The position numbers were made by a program, and so were the translations under genes. A stretch of 64,000 bases of DNA from Chanos chanos. Taxonomy: Eukaryota > Chordata > Actinopteri > Gonorynchiformes > Chanidae. The stretch lies in assembly GCF_902362185.1 (NCBI RefSeq), contig NC_044498.1:13822065-13886064 (forward strand). Reading direction: 5' to 3'. Each line of letters starts with the position of its first letter. Position 1 is the stretch's first letter. Below the pieces are notes generated by a model, which saw nothing but the letters and a program-made list of their open reading frames with translations, was not told where the DNA came from and did not search any database. Shown here piece by piece: positions 14,636 to 26,600 of the stretch.

Positions 14636-15921
14636 TGAAGTCAGATTCGGTCATTATAAAACGGACAAGGGCGTAATTGCTCGAAGTAAACAAGCCAGCC
14701 CTGCTTTCTGACACTTGTTCACAGTAGTTATCTTTAAATTACACACACAGGCGCATGTTAACGAGGGGTAACCACGGCCGTCGCGGCTCAATGATTCAGG
14801 CCCGACAGCTATCAAAGTGTGTCCCACCCTAAGAGAACACCAAGTTCAGTGCTGACAGCAAGCAAATATACAATCTAGGCTCCTTCAAAAACGAGGTTAA
14901 GATGGGGTTTCCATAAGATGAGCTAATTCTCCGCATTAAAGTTATGTTTGCCACACATAAAACACTGTCACATTCATGACCTCTGTTCTTATGGCGTGGT
15001 GGAATAAGGTTCACTGTAGCTTGCTACCACAGCAAAGGATGCTGAGCTTCTCTGAGCCGTGCCAGAATAGAATGTTTGACCTTATTCATAAAGTTCTGAG
15101 AAAACGCTAAGAGAAAGACAGTCTGTGGTGCTAACATAGCAATCTATTGTGAAACACTGAAGTCCTGTTTGTCTCTTTACGGTATCCTCTTTCCAACCAC
15201 GCATTTGACTGGCAACCAGGATTTTCGATTCTTCATATTCTAATTGTCTAGGAATAAGTAAACTATGGGAATTTAGGGGGAAATCGCAGAATATCATTAG
15301 CAGCGGTCGATCAGAAAATATCTTTATTGAGGTTTTCAGTCTTAGGAAGGCAGCGGCAGCATGCCGTAAGCTGTACTGCAACTGGGCGTTCTTCACGCCG
15401 TATATCCACAGACACAGCCCACAAATGTGGTTCACGCATATCGGAGCGAAGCAATTTCACATAGCGGTGTCAATAAATAACAAGTACAACAAACAGTCCC
15501 GTCCGAGAGAAGGGTACAGCCGCCACTAAGACAATGTGTATCACAGTGATCCTGTTGAAACAAAATTAGCTGTCCTCTAACTGGACCCCGCAGTGCTGCG
15601 TTTTTCAATGCAGAGTCTCGGAGCCCGTTACACAATAGCACTGTGTTATAAATAGACAGTTTTGTTTAAAATGCCAATGGCGTCAAAGCATTTGTCAGTT
15701 TATTGGATCTTCGTTTCTTATTAAATGTGTAACTGAGGGCAAGGATAATTAATCTCTGAAGTTAGAGGCTTGACAGGCCCACACACAATGGTAATGATTC
15801 AATTTTGCAATGATCAATGCTGCGCCAGTATTTTCAAATGATCACTCAAACGCGCTTGAATACAGATTCATTTTACCACTATTTTGTTTCGGCTGGCCGA
15901 CATGAAGAACTTTTGTTTTAC

Positions 15922-16300
15922 CTTTCGATCCAACTGGATTTTCCGTTTGCGTATTCCTTTGCTCCAATGACAATATCCCAAACGAGATAAATCCTCACAA
16001 ATCCACCACAGCGGTGATGAGGTTTGGAAGCCAAATCACCATCCTCGTCAGAAGACGCGCATTCTTGTACTCTGTTGTTCGTGTTTAATCAAGGACCACA
16101 CTTTATCTGCTTGTTTAAGAAATCCGGGTGATGACTGCGTTTGAAGCTAGGGCGTTTAGCGACTAAGTGAGTAGCCTATGTGCGCTAGAGGGAAAATACC
16201 GAGGACGCTCAAGGAATATAAATACCGGCTATTGGAAGCTTAACATATTCACCACTGTGAAGCCAACAAGAGTGACGTCGTCGCCCAAACTGGGAGCCGG
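15922..16300 (-). promoter_or_regulatory. Candidate tmem63b promoter and 5' noncoding exon
   Basis: CpG dinucleotides are denser here than in the flanks. On the minus strand a possible donor (GAAAG followed by GTAAAAC) ends a potential noncoding exon at 15922. A CRE-like TGACGTCG lies near 16274. The placement is inference: it is the first promoter-like stretch upstream of the first coding exon, and no transcript evidence is available. Confidence 0.25.
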
Positions 16301-17841
16301 GAGACTCTTTCAAAGCTGTAGCCAACGACTTAAAATATTCAAGAATCGTTTCAAATTGCACCGTAATTTTCACTGCTGATTTAAAGTTTGCCTTTTTAAA
16401 TTAATGAAATTAAAATCTTAGGGCTTCATTAATCCTGCTACACCTAATAAATACTCCTAACCAATAAATAAAACGCATAACATTTACAACGAATGTATTC
16501 TGCACACTGCAGTTCACAATAACAGTCCTTTTCTTGATTGCATAGTGCATTTTTTTTTTTTGGTAATTTTATTTTTATGTCATATTCATATTCTGAGAAG
16601 TAACAGAATTTATAAACAATACTTTTAGTCTGAATATTCGTGACATTCAAGTCTTCTCATTGTTGATAACTTAAAAACTGTTAGTAAGTTCTCAATAAAT
16701 ATCTATAGGAGATGTTATACATTGCATAATCTGTTGCTTTTCCCATAAGATTTAAAACTGTAAGCATATGCATTCATTTTTAGATCAGATAGATTTATGA
16801 CACAACAGTTGAAGGGTATTCGCAGGATTGTCCAAAGTGGTTTCAGGATAAAAGAGCTTGTTTTTTTCGACACTGTAGTTTTATATTGTTATTTTGCCAT
16901 GGGGTGTATTTCGGTAAGATCAGCACAGATATGGAGTATCATGGAATGACAGTAGGTTTAATACTCTAAACTCATGCTGATCTTGAATGCTCAATATTTT
17001 TTCCATATGTGCCAATTTGCTAACTCTTGTGGTGCTTCCTTTAAACCAAATTAACTTACACATTTTACTACCCTTCCATGATATATAATGTCTCCGCTAT
17101 GACAAAAAGTGCTACAATTTACCGGTATTGTTTCAGCTTTTCTGGCTAATTTTACATTTATTTACACCATCAGTAGCGTTGACCTCCAAAGCAAAAACTA
17201 TTATTTTGCAAAAACCAAGTGTTGAAAACCGCTGATAATCGCTCATGTGATGACTATGATTGCTTATTGTTGCTGAATTCACAGAGTCAGTACGAAGGCG
17301 AGGAATCCGACTTCGGGGCTATCGGCTTTGCACTGTGTAGCATACAGCATATGCAATAGCGTCAAGAGGAAGCTTCTCAAAGCCACCGTCATTGTCTTGG
17401 CATACGAAATAAAATTCAAATACTCGCAACACATTTTACTAAACTTCAGTTTCTCATCCCATTAATGTAGAAAATTCAACAATTTACCGATTACAGATAA
17501 CTTCAAAATGGTAATACTTATACGCATATTCAGAAGTATACGTAAAAAAAAATATTTAAAAAGAAAAACTCTTTTATTTTTAAGCACTATAATTATTAAT
17601 CTGAGCCAGAAATATAGAGCCAATTTAATTTCTTACCGATATGCGATACTGCTCAGAAAGTGAAAGCCATAAGCGCCTGTCACAACTTAGACTTGGTTCA
17701 AAAACTGCAGTTTACACATACAAGTGTTTAATTATTTTATGTATATAAAAAAAAATACATGCATCTGAATAGGTTGAAAGATACAGTAGTACCGTCAAAT
17801 ACCATCAAGTAAGAAGATATTTTAATAAGCATTAGATTATG

Positions 17842-17853
17842 CGTGTATGTATG

Positions 17854-17890
<37 letters not shown>
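17842..17890. repeat. (TA)n(TG)n compound microsatellite
   Basis: ATGT units run into TA and then a pure GT run. Confidence 0.9.
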
Positions 17891-18111
17891 ATTTGTGCTC
17901 TACAACTGGGTTATTTGAATTATTATTTTGTTGTTTTTGACTGTTATCTAGTTCTTCTTTAACTTTTGTGACTATTGCACTGGACCTTTTGACTATCACA
18001 GCATTATTGTCCTGTATTTATTAACTGTAGATATCATTGAATTAATGTGATTGTTATTTTTGCCAGCCTGTCTACATCAAATAGGATAACAGACAATGTA
18101 AATCTAGTTTA

Positions 18112-18150
18112 TATGGTGACATTAAAAAACTCATTTTTAATGTCACCATA
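18112..18150. repeat. Perfect inverted repeat, 17-bp stem with 5-nt loop
   Basis: The left arm TATGGTGACATTAAAAA (18112-18128) is the exact reverse complement of 18134-18150. The loop is five bases. It lies in AT-rich intergenic DNA, with no adjacent element recognised. Confidence 0.9.
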
Positions 18151-18507
18151 CAGCTTAAATTGTTTTTTTTTGTTTTTTTTTACATATTGTACTCTTCATG
18201 TTTTACTCCAAACTCAGGAAACCAAACATTCACCATATCTTACCCCCGGTACCATTTAACGAAACCATTAAAACCATTTAATCAAGATGTTTGCAGCAGT
18301 CTGGGGCCTGGTAAAAACCTTTTAGGATGCCACTCCCTCCTGTTTGCTTGGAGAAGCTATGGTACTGCATAAAAGCAAGTAGCACATCCCATAAAGTATT
18401 CTTGGCTGGTGACTCACTGGGTTGTTCATCCTTGTCTGAACTGCCAACAAATATGGTACCAAGATGATGCATTTTAGCGGTAAGAGAAGCCTTTACAGTG
18501 GACCAAC

Positions 18508-18555
18508 ACCATGCTAGTTTTAGGCACACACTATCAACTAGCATGGTAGTGTGTG
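18508..18555. repeat. Interleaved inverted repeats (A-B-A'-B')
   Basis: Arm A ACCATGCTAGT (18508-18518) pairs with 18537-18547. Arm B CACACACTA (18525-18533) pairs with 18547-18555. The order A-B-A'-B' is crossed, not nested. Confidence 0.8.
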
Positions 18556-19469
18556 GGTCTAACACTGAGGTAGTTTGGTATTACTTAGTAGAGATTAAGA
18601 CAATACTAGACTTTATGGATCAAATCCACCTTCAAACTGTAGTAAGAATCAAAAATGTCATTCAGAAGTACTAGGGGATTGTAGTGCATTTCTCAAAAAA
18701 TCATGAAGTATCAGCACATAATGATATCAACAGTGATCTTTGAGAGAAACATCAGTCACTTTCCATTTTAATTCTCACTTTTATTTTTTTCCATTAATCA
18801 TTAAAAGAATTAAAAGACAGTACATCTTGCCTCAATTCCTTTATTCGGAAGCAGATGGCGGCAGTGTCTGCTCTAAACATTTGTGTACCCTTTGCTAATA
18901 TGTCTCTTCACAACATCATTCAAATGCACAGAAGTCAACATGTAACTCAACATTAAACATGTTTTTAGAGTCACTGTCAACTGTTAAAATCTCTCAGGAA
19001 ACACTAATAATTAAAGCAACGTGGTTACAGGTCCATATCATTCAAGGGGGAAAAAATTACAATTGTACTTATTCACAAACTGTTCACTGTGACTCGTAAT
19101 ATATTACAAAAACTGTACAGCAAGAATAAAAACAGCATTTGGGAGGGTCTGATTGAGCCGTTTATTTTTTATCAGCCATGTGGCACCTTCACTAAATCAA
19201 TTTCTGGGCGACATAAACAAAAAAACTCTTTTCAAACATCCTCTCTCCATCAGTATGGCTAGTTCCCTGCATATAACATGTACAAAATTACTAACATTTC
19301 TCAATAATGATGAAAGTGTGTATTCTATAAAATGTAAAAATAAACAGCTTAACATTATTGATAACATTTTTATAAAACCAAAAAAATATCAATCCGACCC
19401 CGTATTCAAAAAACAAATAACACCATCAACAACCCAAGTCCATCTCTGTGATTAGGTTGGGTAGTCAGG

Positions 19470-21752
19470 TTATTTCTTCTTGCCCTTGGTGGAACTTGCC
19501 AAAAGGGCGGGGTCTATCTGATCGGGAGTCAGTCCTCGGATGGAGAAAAGACGGGCGGCGCGCTCCTGCAGCGTTCCTCCACACTTCATCCCTCGCTCCA
19601 TCAGTTCTCTCTTCAGTCTGTCCAGACCCAACGCCTCCAGCTCCTCCACCGTCCTCACTGCCTGCAGGTCCAAAGGCCCATCATCCTGCCGAGAGATTCA
19701 CATCATGCCACCAGTTAGGCTATTTATTCTATTTATTTAAGTAAATAGCGAAGAATTTTAATGAATCTTAAATATAAGACCTATTACATATGATCTATAA
19801 TGATCTATTATGAATAGTGTATATTCAATTATTTAAACAAGCCACAGCATTTATTAGGCTGAGCTCACAATGAAAAAGGAATGGCTCACCATTGGTTGTG
19901 GTGGCTGTTTATCTTTGCTCTCCACTGGAGGGCAGTCTGTCTCCCTCATGCTGGTCTCTGTTTGGGTGGGTTCGCCTCTCTCTTCAGCATTACCAGTGCT
20001 CTGCGTAATTTCCTCAGCGTTGGGCCGCCTTTCTGTCTTGTCCTCGTTTTCCTGCTTTTCCCGTACATCGTTCTCATGGTGGTCTTTGGGAGAGCTGGAG
20101 CCTGAGCTGGATGAAGAGCTGGTACAAGGCTTCTCCTCCTGGGACTCTGCCCTGTCTGGACCAGTGGATGTGGAGTATGCTGCTACAGCTCCCCCTGAAC
20201 TGCAGGATGCAGATGAGGAGGGCGAGTTCTCTCCTTCACTTTCATCACTGCTTTCCTCTGAGCTGGCCACATCATCAAGCCCTTCAATACCGGTCCTGTG
20301 GGATTAATAAAGGATATTTGGATGAGTCTATACCGAGTTACTCTGCCTTGATTGAGAGATATATGACAGAAAGATATGCCACACCCACCAAAAGCATTTC
20401 TTCTTTCCATATTTCGCCTCTTTGTTTACATTTGGCCGTTTTCGGCTGGGACCTTCATCAGCTTTAACCAGTCCACTTGAAGAAGCTTGCATGCCTGAAA
20501 GATGAAGATTACATGTTTTCCGAATATGCCAATCATTGCTCCATCAAAACAAACTGTATTCTAGAAGTACTTACACAATGATTATAGATATGGAATCACC
20601 TTACATAGACTTACATCTAACAACCTGCTTCAAAGTGAAAATTTGAGTACAACAGGTACTTATTCGTTTCTATCGCCATACTGCACAACACAATGGAGCG
20701 GATGGACACCAACCTTTCAGGACGGAATCTTCCAGACGTTCAGACAGGTCGTGACATTGCTGCTCGTAGTCTGTGTCAGTGAAGTAATGTTTAGGCTCCG
20801 CCAGCTTCCTCTGCAGCTTCTCCAGACGCCGCTGCTCCTTCTCCGCTTCGCGATCCGACTGTTTCTTCAGCCACTCTGCCATTCTAAAAAAAAAAAAAAA
20901 AAAACAGCATTAGGTTTCAGTGGAGGCAGCTACACATACAAACACAAGCACTCGGTCAGACGAGAGCCATAGATAAATCAAAACTGGATTTATTCAAAGT
21001 AAAAACACACAAGTTGGATTGACATAAAGGGAATAACCACATTTTTCATGATGAACAGAATAAAACTCACTCTTTCTCGTGGTTGACATCTCGGAGTCTT
21101 CTCCCACTCAGGTCTCTGCATGCTTCACGATTGGTGGTCTTCTCTATCTGAGCCCCAAGAGCTCTCAGCATGGAGCCAAAGCCTGTCATACAAGCACAGA
21201 GTAGGAAGATAGTGTGAGCAAGACGCTCTTGTATGCTTGTAAAACACATTACCCTTAAAACTAATGACCAACAATTCTATTACGCTACAACAAAGAATCA
21301 GAAAAATTAACTTCTCAGCTGGCTTATTTCATCTACCTCCTTTTCCACCACACAGGCGATGCTCCACACGGTACACCGCTCCGGTTTTGAGTTCATCGTC
21401 TTGTCCCGATATGCGGCCATTGTTCTTCACATAGCAATCATCCGACGGGATACCCTGTTGAATAGAAAACAAGTTTGACACACAATGGCATCAAAAAATA
21501 CACAGAACGTTAGCATGTGTTGATAACTATAACCAAACAAAACGTCCTTCGGTGAGCAAACAGATTAGCTTAGCAAATAAAGTTTCTGATCTAAAACATG
21601 TTGCGAAACAATTTTCAAATTATAACATAATTATGTCCTGTAGTACTCACCTCTTTAGAAGAAAGAACCGCGATCAAATCACGGACGGACGAGCCGGGGG
21701 AAAAACTCAAATTGATAAATCGCTGCGAAGGAGAAATGACAAAGAGTTCCAT
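19470..21752 (-). CDS. sde2: SDE2 telomere maintenance / splicing factor, complete
   Basis: SDE2 is a nuclear protein with an N-terminal ubiquitin-like fold that is clipped after a Gly-Gly pair. It acts in pre-mRNA splicing and with PCNA at replication forks. Seven coding exons join in phase: 21752-21651, 21454-21337, 21182-21071, 20883-20714, 20494-20389, 20295-19890, 19685-19470, giving 409 residues (human 451). The start [12 protein letters not shown] opens the ubiquitin-like fold, which ends in LCGGKGG, the cleavage site. [19 protein letters not shown] and the charged helix [19 protein letters not shown] follow. Exon 6 is an acidic, Ser-rich, low-complexity region. The last exon is the SAP-like end, with [34 protein letters not shown] and a terminal KGKKK. 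Donors and acceptors are canonical. It is divergent from mrps28. Possible minus-strand AATAAA signals lie near 19161 and 18840. Confidence 0.96.
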
Positions 21753-22063
21753 GTTGCCTCAGTTCTTCTATTTTCCAGTAACTACGAACTGCAAATGTAG
21801 CCAACTTGATGACGTTACATACGTCACTACGGATATAGCGGAAGCAAAGCAGAGTCTTGAGATTTAACTACTTTAATACATTGTAAAACAAGTCACTGTA
21901 AATAAATAACACATTTTTTATATAAAATACAAACCTTTTTCTATCTTCTACTCTTCTATTATCCTAAAACCAAATAATTTGGCACTTTCTATTCTTTCCC
22001 GTCCCGTCATTTTACGTAACACTGTAATTTCCCAGAATGCTGCACTCTACTCCGATTATCAAG
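21753..22063. promoter_or_regulatory. Likely bidirectional promoter of sde2 and mrps28
   Basis: 311 bp separate the two divergent start codons. Visible elements are inverted CRE half-sites TGACGT and ACGTCA (21810-21826), an ETS-like GCGGAAGC (21838-21845), and ACTGTAATTTCCCAGAATGC (22021-22040), a close match to the ZNF143/Staf consensus as I remember it. No TATA box is evident, which suits a housekeeping promoter. Assignment by motif and geometry only. Confidence 0.65.
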
Positions 22064-22636
22064 ATGGCTACCTTGTGCAAGGTTGTGCACAACGTGAGAA
22101 GCAGAACATCTCTATCTTCTCTGAATACAGTTTTTGGTCGTAAGGCATTTTACACCACTGATGTTAGTGATCTGTCTGGGGGAGACGCCGGTAAGGAAAG
22201 TAGCACACCTGCTCCTGAGAAACCAAAAGGTGGTTTTGCTGCCGCTTACGAGCTACACTCAGATATTCAACAGAAGCAGCACAGTAAAGATGTCCGAACA
22301 GGGTCTTCGAGGGACGAAAAGTCTTTCGCATCTTTGTTGCGACACTCTCCTTTGATGCAGATGGGTCCTGCTAAGGACAAAATTGTCATTGGCAAGATAT
22401 TTCACGTTGTCAAGGACGATCTGTACATTGACTTTGGAGCTAAGTTCCACTGTGTCTGCAAACGCCCGTCCGTCGACGGTGACAAGTACCAGAGGGGAGG
22501 TAGAGTCAGACTCCGGTTGGTAGACCTGGAACTGACCTCTCGTTTTCTTGGGGCAACCACCGACACGACCCTTTTGGAAGCTGAGGCTGTTCTTCTCGGA
22601 CTGAGCGAAATCAAAGATCAAAAGCCGAAAGAGTGA
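22064..22636 (+). CDS. mrps28: Mitochondrial small ribosomal subunit protein S28 (bS1m), intronless
   Basis: A component of the mitochondrial ribosome small subunit, imported into the matrix. One uninterrupted 190-codon frame begins [10 protein letters not shown] with a basic, Ser-rich presequence. The core matches MRPS28 closely: [66 protein letters not shown], then [10 protein letters not shown]. The ATG at 22064 (AAGATGG context) is preferred over the in-frame ATG at 22037, which sits inside a ZNF143-like site and would add a non-homologous leader. From memory the human gene has introns, so this single-exon copy looks like a retrogene, but the frame is intact. Polyadenylation signals follow at 22818 and 22830. 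It is divergent from sde2 and convergent with calpain A. Confidence 0.93.
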   Translation: MATLCKVVHNVRSRTSLSSLNTVFGRKAFYTTDVSDLSGGDAGKESSTPAPEKPKGGFAAAYELHSDIQQKQHSKDVRTGSSRDEKSFASLLRHSPLMQMGPAKDKIVIGKIFHVVKDDLYIDFGAKFHCVCKRPSVDGDKYQRGGRVRLRLVDLELTSRFLGATTDTTLLEAEAVLLGLSEIKDQKPKE

Positions 22637-22817
22637 TTAACGTGGTGTCTAGGGACTTCATCTGCATTGGGATCAAATGTGACATTGACTTGACCAATGC
22701 ATTTCCTTAATTTTTATTGTCTGCTATCTAGACTTTATGTTCATCTTGGACGCTACTGTATAGTGAAGAGAATACGGAATTGTTAATAAGTTTGTCTATG
22801 TGCAGTGCCACATGAAC

Positions 22818-22835
22818 AATAAATTATGCAATAAA
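22818..22835 (+). terminator. mrps28 polyadenylation signals
   Basis: Two AATAAA hexamers at 22818-22823 and 22830-22835, about 180-190 bp after the mrps28 stop codon. Confidence 0.7.
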
Positions 22836-23605
22836 TGACACGGTAGAGAAAACGGATTAAGTCAACTTTATTCTGTTTACTGCCCAAATCACTGATGAAA
22901 ATACACAGTTGTGTACAGTATTGAGTGACCTATCAGAGCTTTAAAGTCATAACCATCTCGCTCATAGATTATTCGTTACCTTGAACATTTCAGTGTTGCG
23001 GTGTTTGTATTTAAATAATAGCAACCACCGATTAAACAGTATTTTTATTTTTGCTATTTTTATATCTTAAGAAACCATGTCCTCCACAACTAACGTATTA
23101 AACTGGTGGTGTTACGTTCTGAATAACACAAGCGATCAGTTCCATTTATATTAGAGATATGAAGGTAGTCAGATTGATTCTCAACATTTTTGCAAAATAC
23201 TTTGCTACATTCTCTATGCAGCAGTGTGCATGCAAATTTATATTTAGGGAAAGATGTAATGTACCGATTACAATTTAGATGTGAGAGCATAGTCATATTC
23301 ATGCTGTAACCTGCAGAATAAATAGTTTTATATAAGTAGACTCTAAATTTATTACAGCAATGTATCACATACTTATTGCATAGTAATCCTTCAAGTTATT
23401 AGCAGAGGCAAGTGAAAGTTTTTGAACCAGTTGAAGAGAAAGAAAAGGCATAACAGTAAGGCAGTTTGTGCTGGACTGACCAGGCACCTTTGGAATTAAA
23501 TGAAAGTGAAGTGAGCTGAAATAGTACGAGGTTTGAAAGGGTGCACAGTTGCTATGGAGGCACGTCTCATGGACCGAGTCACCACCTTTTCCACGGTGTG
23601 ACACT
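22836..23605. other. Convergent intergenic gap, includes calpain A 3' UTR
   Basis: mrps28 (plus) and calpain A (minus) converge here. AATAAA on the minus strand at about 23348 and 22868 are candidate ends for the calpain A transcript. No ORF with recognisable content was seen. Confidence 0.5.
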
Positions 23606-26600
23606 TCATCCACACATGGTCATATACAGCCACTGTGTGAAAAACAAGAGGAAAATAAGCCTTTTATTTACAAAAAGTTTTCACAACTGGAATGTATGAT
23701 AGGTATATCAATGAATAATAATTATTTCTTCACATTTTAAGGGTGTTGCTTTACTACACAGAGTGGTTTACCCTTCTGTTTATAAAGCAAAGGAAGTAGT
23801 TACATAAAGCAATGATCACTGGTCACCACTTTTGAGAGCAGTGCAACTGTACTCTGAAAGAACAGAGAGCCGTCACCTCAGTGATATTCATTTCTATAAC
23901 ACCTGTCCCCTCCTGGTCCAGCTCTCGGAAAGCTTCTATAATGGGAAAAGGAGATAAAAAGTAATGCTTAGAATGGCTAAATATATGCCAGAATATTGTA
24001 GAAATATTACAGAGGAAGTAGTGCAATGGTCACATACTGAACATGGCCTCCAGCTTCACTAAGCAGCAGACAAAGTTGTCAAAATCAATGGTGTCCTTTT
24101 CAGCATATCGGGCCACAAGTATCTGATTCAGCTTGTTGTTGAGCTTGAATCCTGAAATGTAAAAAAAAAAAGTAAAATATGGAAAAAGGAAGATAGCTCT
24201 TGAGGCCTTTAGAAATAACTTAGAAGAGACAAGAAATGTTACAGAGCTCATTAAGCCAACCTGAAAACTATTTTATTCACTCTAACATTATCCAAGAAAA
24301 GATTTCAACATTGTTTACTTGTGGGTCAAATACTCTTATGTGCAATATTTCATTTGTGAAGGATGACCTTGCGTCACAGAATAAGAGGCAGGACAGGTGC
24401 TGTGCGATACCAAAGAGTGTAGGTTTTATGTTTTTTCACACGGTGAGTCTTCAAAGGGTGTCCCAAACCAGCCAGCAACAAGTGCCACCAATCCAAAAAG
24501 ACAATAAAAAAAAACTGTTTCCCTCAAAAATGAAAATAATAATAATAACAATAATCAATACAAAAAGAAACAAAGTCTCCACTATTTGCAGATTTCCAAA
24601 ACTTTTCCAATTACTAGGTTCAAAAGCTCAATTTAAATTTAAGTTCAGCTCTCCTCTCCTCTCACCCCCCTGGTGAACTGCCCTAGAGTTTTTAGGTTGG
24701 GGGGAGAAACCATTTCTAATTGAACAAAAATTAACTTCGAACACACAAAAAGAGAAAGAAAAAGAAACATTCAGACACAATCATTTACAATAATTTAAAA
24801 TTACAATAATTTACATTAATAACCAATACCAAATAGTACTCAATTAGGAATTTACACGTTGATATTTTAAAATGCCTAGTTCCATGATTTCTTACACAAC
24901 TTTAAAATCCCCCCATATTTTCCATAACTGAGACAGTCCGCGGGAATGACATCATATCCCTGAAACTACAAATATCCCAGCAACACTGCAGTCGGGCCTT
25001 TCACGTGACAACCAATGGCCGCATCTACACCGTAAGGATTTGACCAGGTGTGCAACGATAGAATTCAAATAAAACTTCCTAACTGTCTAGTTGGCCACCC
25101 TAAATGTCAGAAAAGCGATTACTGTAGTCTGTAGTTATGTTTTCCATTGCAATTCCTGTTTGCTACCATTAGTCGGTAAGCTGCAAGTGTACATGAATAA
25201 TAAATGTTGTTTTTTTTTGTTTGTTTACACCAAGTATTATGCCATTTATTGCCTTTAGCCTGGAACGGGCCATAGCTCCGTTACATCATTGTTTACATTC
25301 ATATTTCAGTGGAAGTGTGATTATAATAACATAGACAAACAAGAAAGTCTGTGAAAGTCTGTGTTCTGACTGGTGCTGTACAACATCAAATGTACAGCAG
25401 GTGGACAATTGCATGTGTAACAGACATGTAGTTGGATTTGCCGTACATGTGCCAGTCAAAATTTGACACACAATGGTGCACAGCAGGTTTACCTGCAGAT
25501 TCCAAAGCCAGACGCATCTCATAGGCACTCATGGAGCCCGACTTGTCCAAATCGAACTGTCTGAAAATTCCCTGGAAAACAAGGAAAAGATGGCTCTTTA
25601 TCCTGAATAAGGCACTAAACCCAGTTGTTTAGTATTAGATGGAGAGTAAGTACAGCTGTTTAATACACTTACCAACCACTTTCTAATCTTGTTCCACAGG
25701 ATCTGAAATTCAACCATTCCAAGCCGAGCACTGCCATCTTTCTGATTACGTTTCAGTCGAGGAGGATTACAATTACATATACAATTGGTGTGTACGCTTG
25801 CATAAAAATACATTTTGAAGTTGAAGTTAAATGGTAACAGTTGCATTCCATAACCTAATATTTCTATCTCTAAATAAGGATTGTACAGTGAAGCTTAACC
25901 GTAGGATAATATTTACGGAATATCTGTGCTGTCCATGGGCAGAAAAAACAGACAGGCAATGTCTTTAACAGACACTTTCAGTTATTTGTGTTGACATTTA
26001 ATTGTTAGAGGTTGGGGGGCGCTAAATGAGGTCACCTATACTTTAGTTGATGGTTACAGAACAAGTGGAGATACAATTCTCTGGTACTGAGAAAAGTTCC
26101 AAAACCCCCAGTATCGCTAACAGCATTGTACCATAGAACACTGGATAATTCTGTGAGCTCTGAACATCGTGAGAAAGGATACATCCATAAGGCTGACCAT
26201 GCATCTGCATGACTCCATACTAAACCCATCAGTCTTCAAGTCCTTGTCTGTGAAGACAGTGACAGAAATATCAGACACAAAATCTTAATCGTCACACGGC
26301 CCGAACTGACAAGGAATGCAGGGAACAGCCAATAAGCACCACTTACGTTTAGACACCACTCTGTTTAGAATGGTCCTGAGTTCACGAACTGAAATCTCCA
26401 TGTCCTGACAGGGAACAGATTACTCTCATTAGAGGGACACAGGCACTATGACTGATCATGACAAACGGCAAAGGAGTAAACAGTAAACAGACCTACCTCT
26501 CCAGATAACTGTGCAAACATTGCCCTGAAGGACTCATCAATATCTTCCTCTGATACTTCTTGCTGTGTGTAAAAAGACAGGAAAGGCTGACTTAATACGC

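Larger units (their letters stand above)
7190..15921 (-). other. Presumed first intron of tmem63b, no coding exon seen
   Basis: About 8.7 kb without a recognisable exon. It is rich in simple repeats: two (GA)n tracts, a TGAA tetranucleotide tract, poly-G and poly-T. The ORFs here either lie in the repeats or lack any recognisable motif. It is assigned to the intron because the tmem63b exon at 7000-7189 begins with an acceptor site and CpG-richer sequence appears only near 16 kb. Confidence 0.45.
16301..18830. other. AT-rich intergenic region between tmem63b and sde2
   Basis: No exon could be recognised. It contains a (TA)n(TG)n tract (17842-17890), a perfect 17-bp hairpin (18112-18150) and interleaved inverted repeats (18508-18555). 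A 95-codon minus-strand ORF at 18278-18565 has no motif I recognise. Confidence 0.5.

Noticed and set aside
18278-18565. 95-codon minus-strand frame
   Set aside because: No motif or splice context could be found; it may be part of an old repeat, but nothing supports a gene.
19870-20307. 145-codon plus-strand frame
   Set aside because: It lies antisense to the Ser/Glu-rich exon 6 of sde2 and reflects that composition.
22037-22063. Upstream in-frame ATG giving a longer MRPS28
   Set aside because: The extra residues are not like the family, the ATG sits in a ZNF143-like promoter motif, and the ATG at 22064 has a better context and matches the usual N-terminus.
22259-22621. Minus-strand frame of 120 codons
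   Set aside because: It is a shadow of the mrps28 coding sequence.
23823-24026. Calpain A ending within a frame that runs on after 23877
   Set aside because: Read-through gives no calpain-like terminus; a proper acceptor and the WLYMTMCG end are present at 23632-23606.
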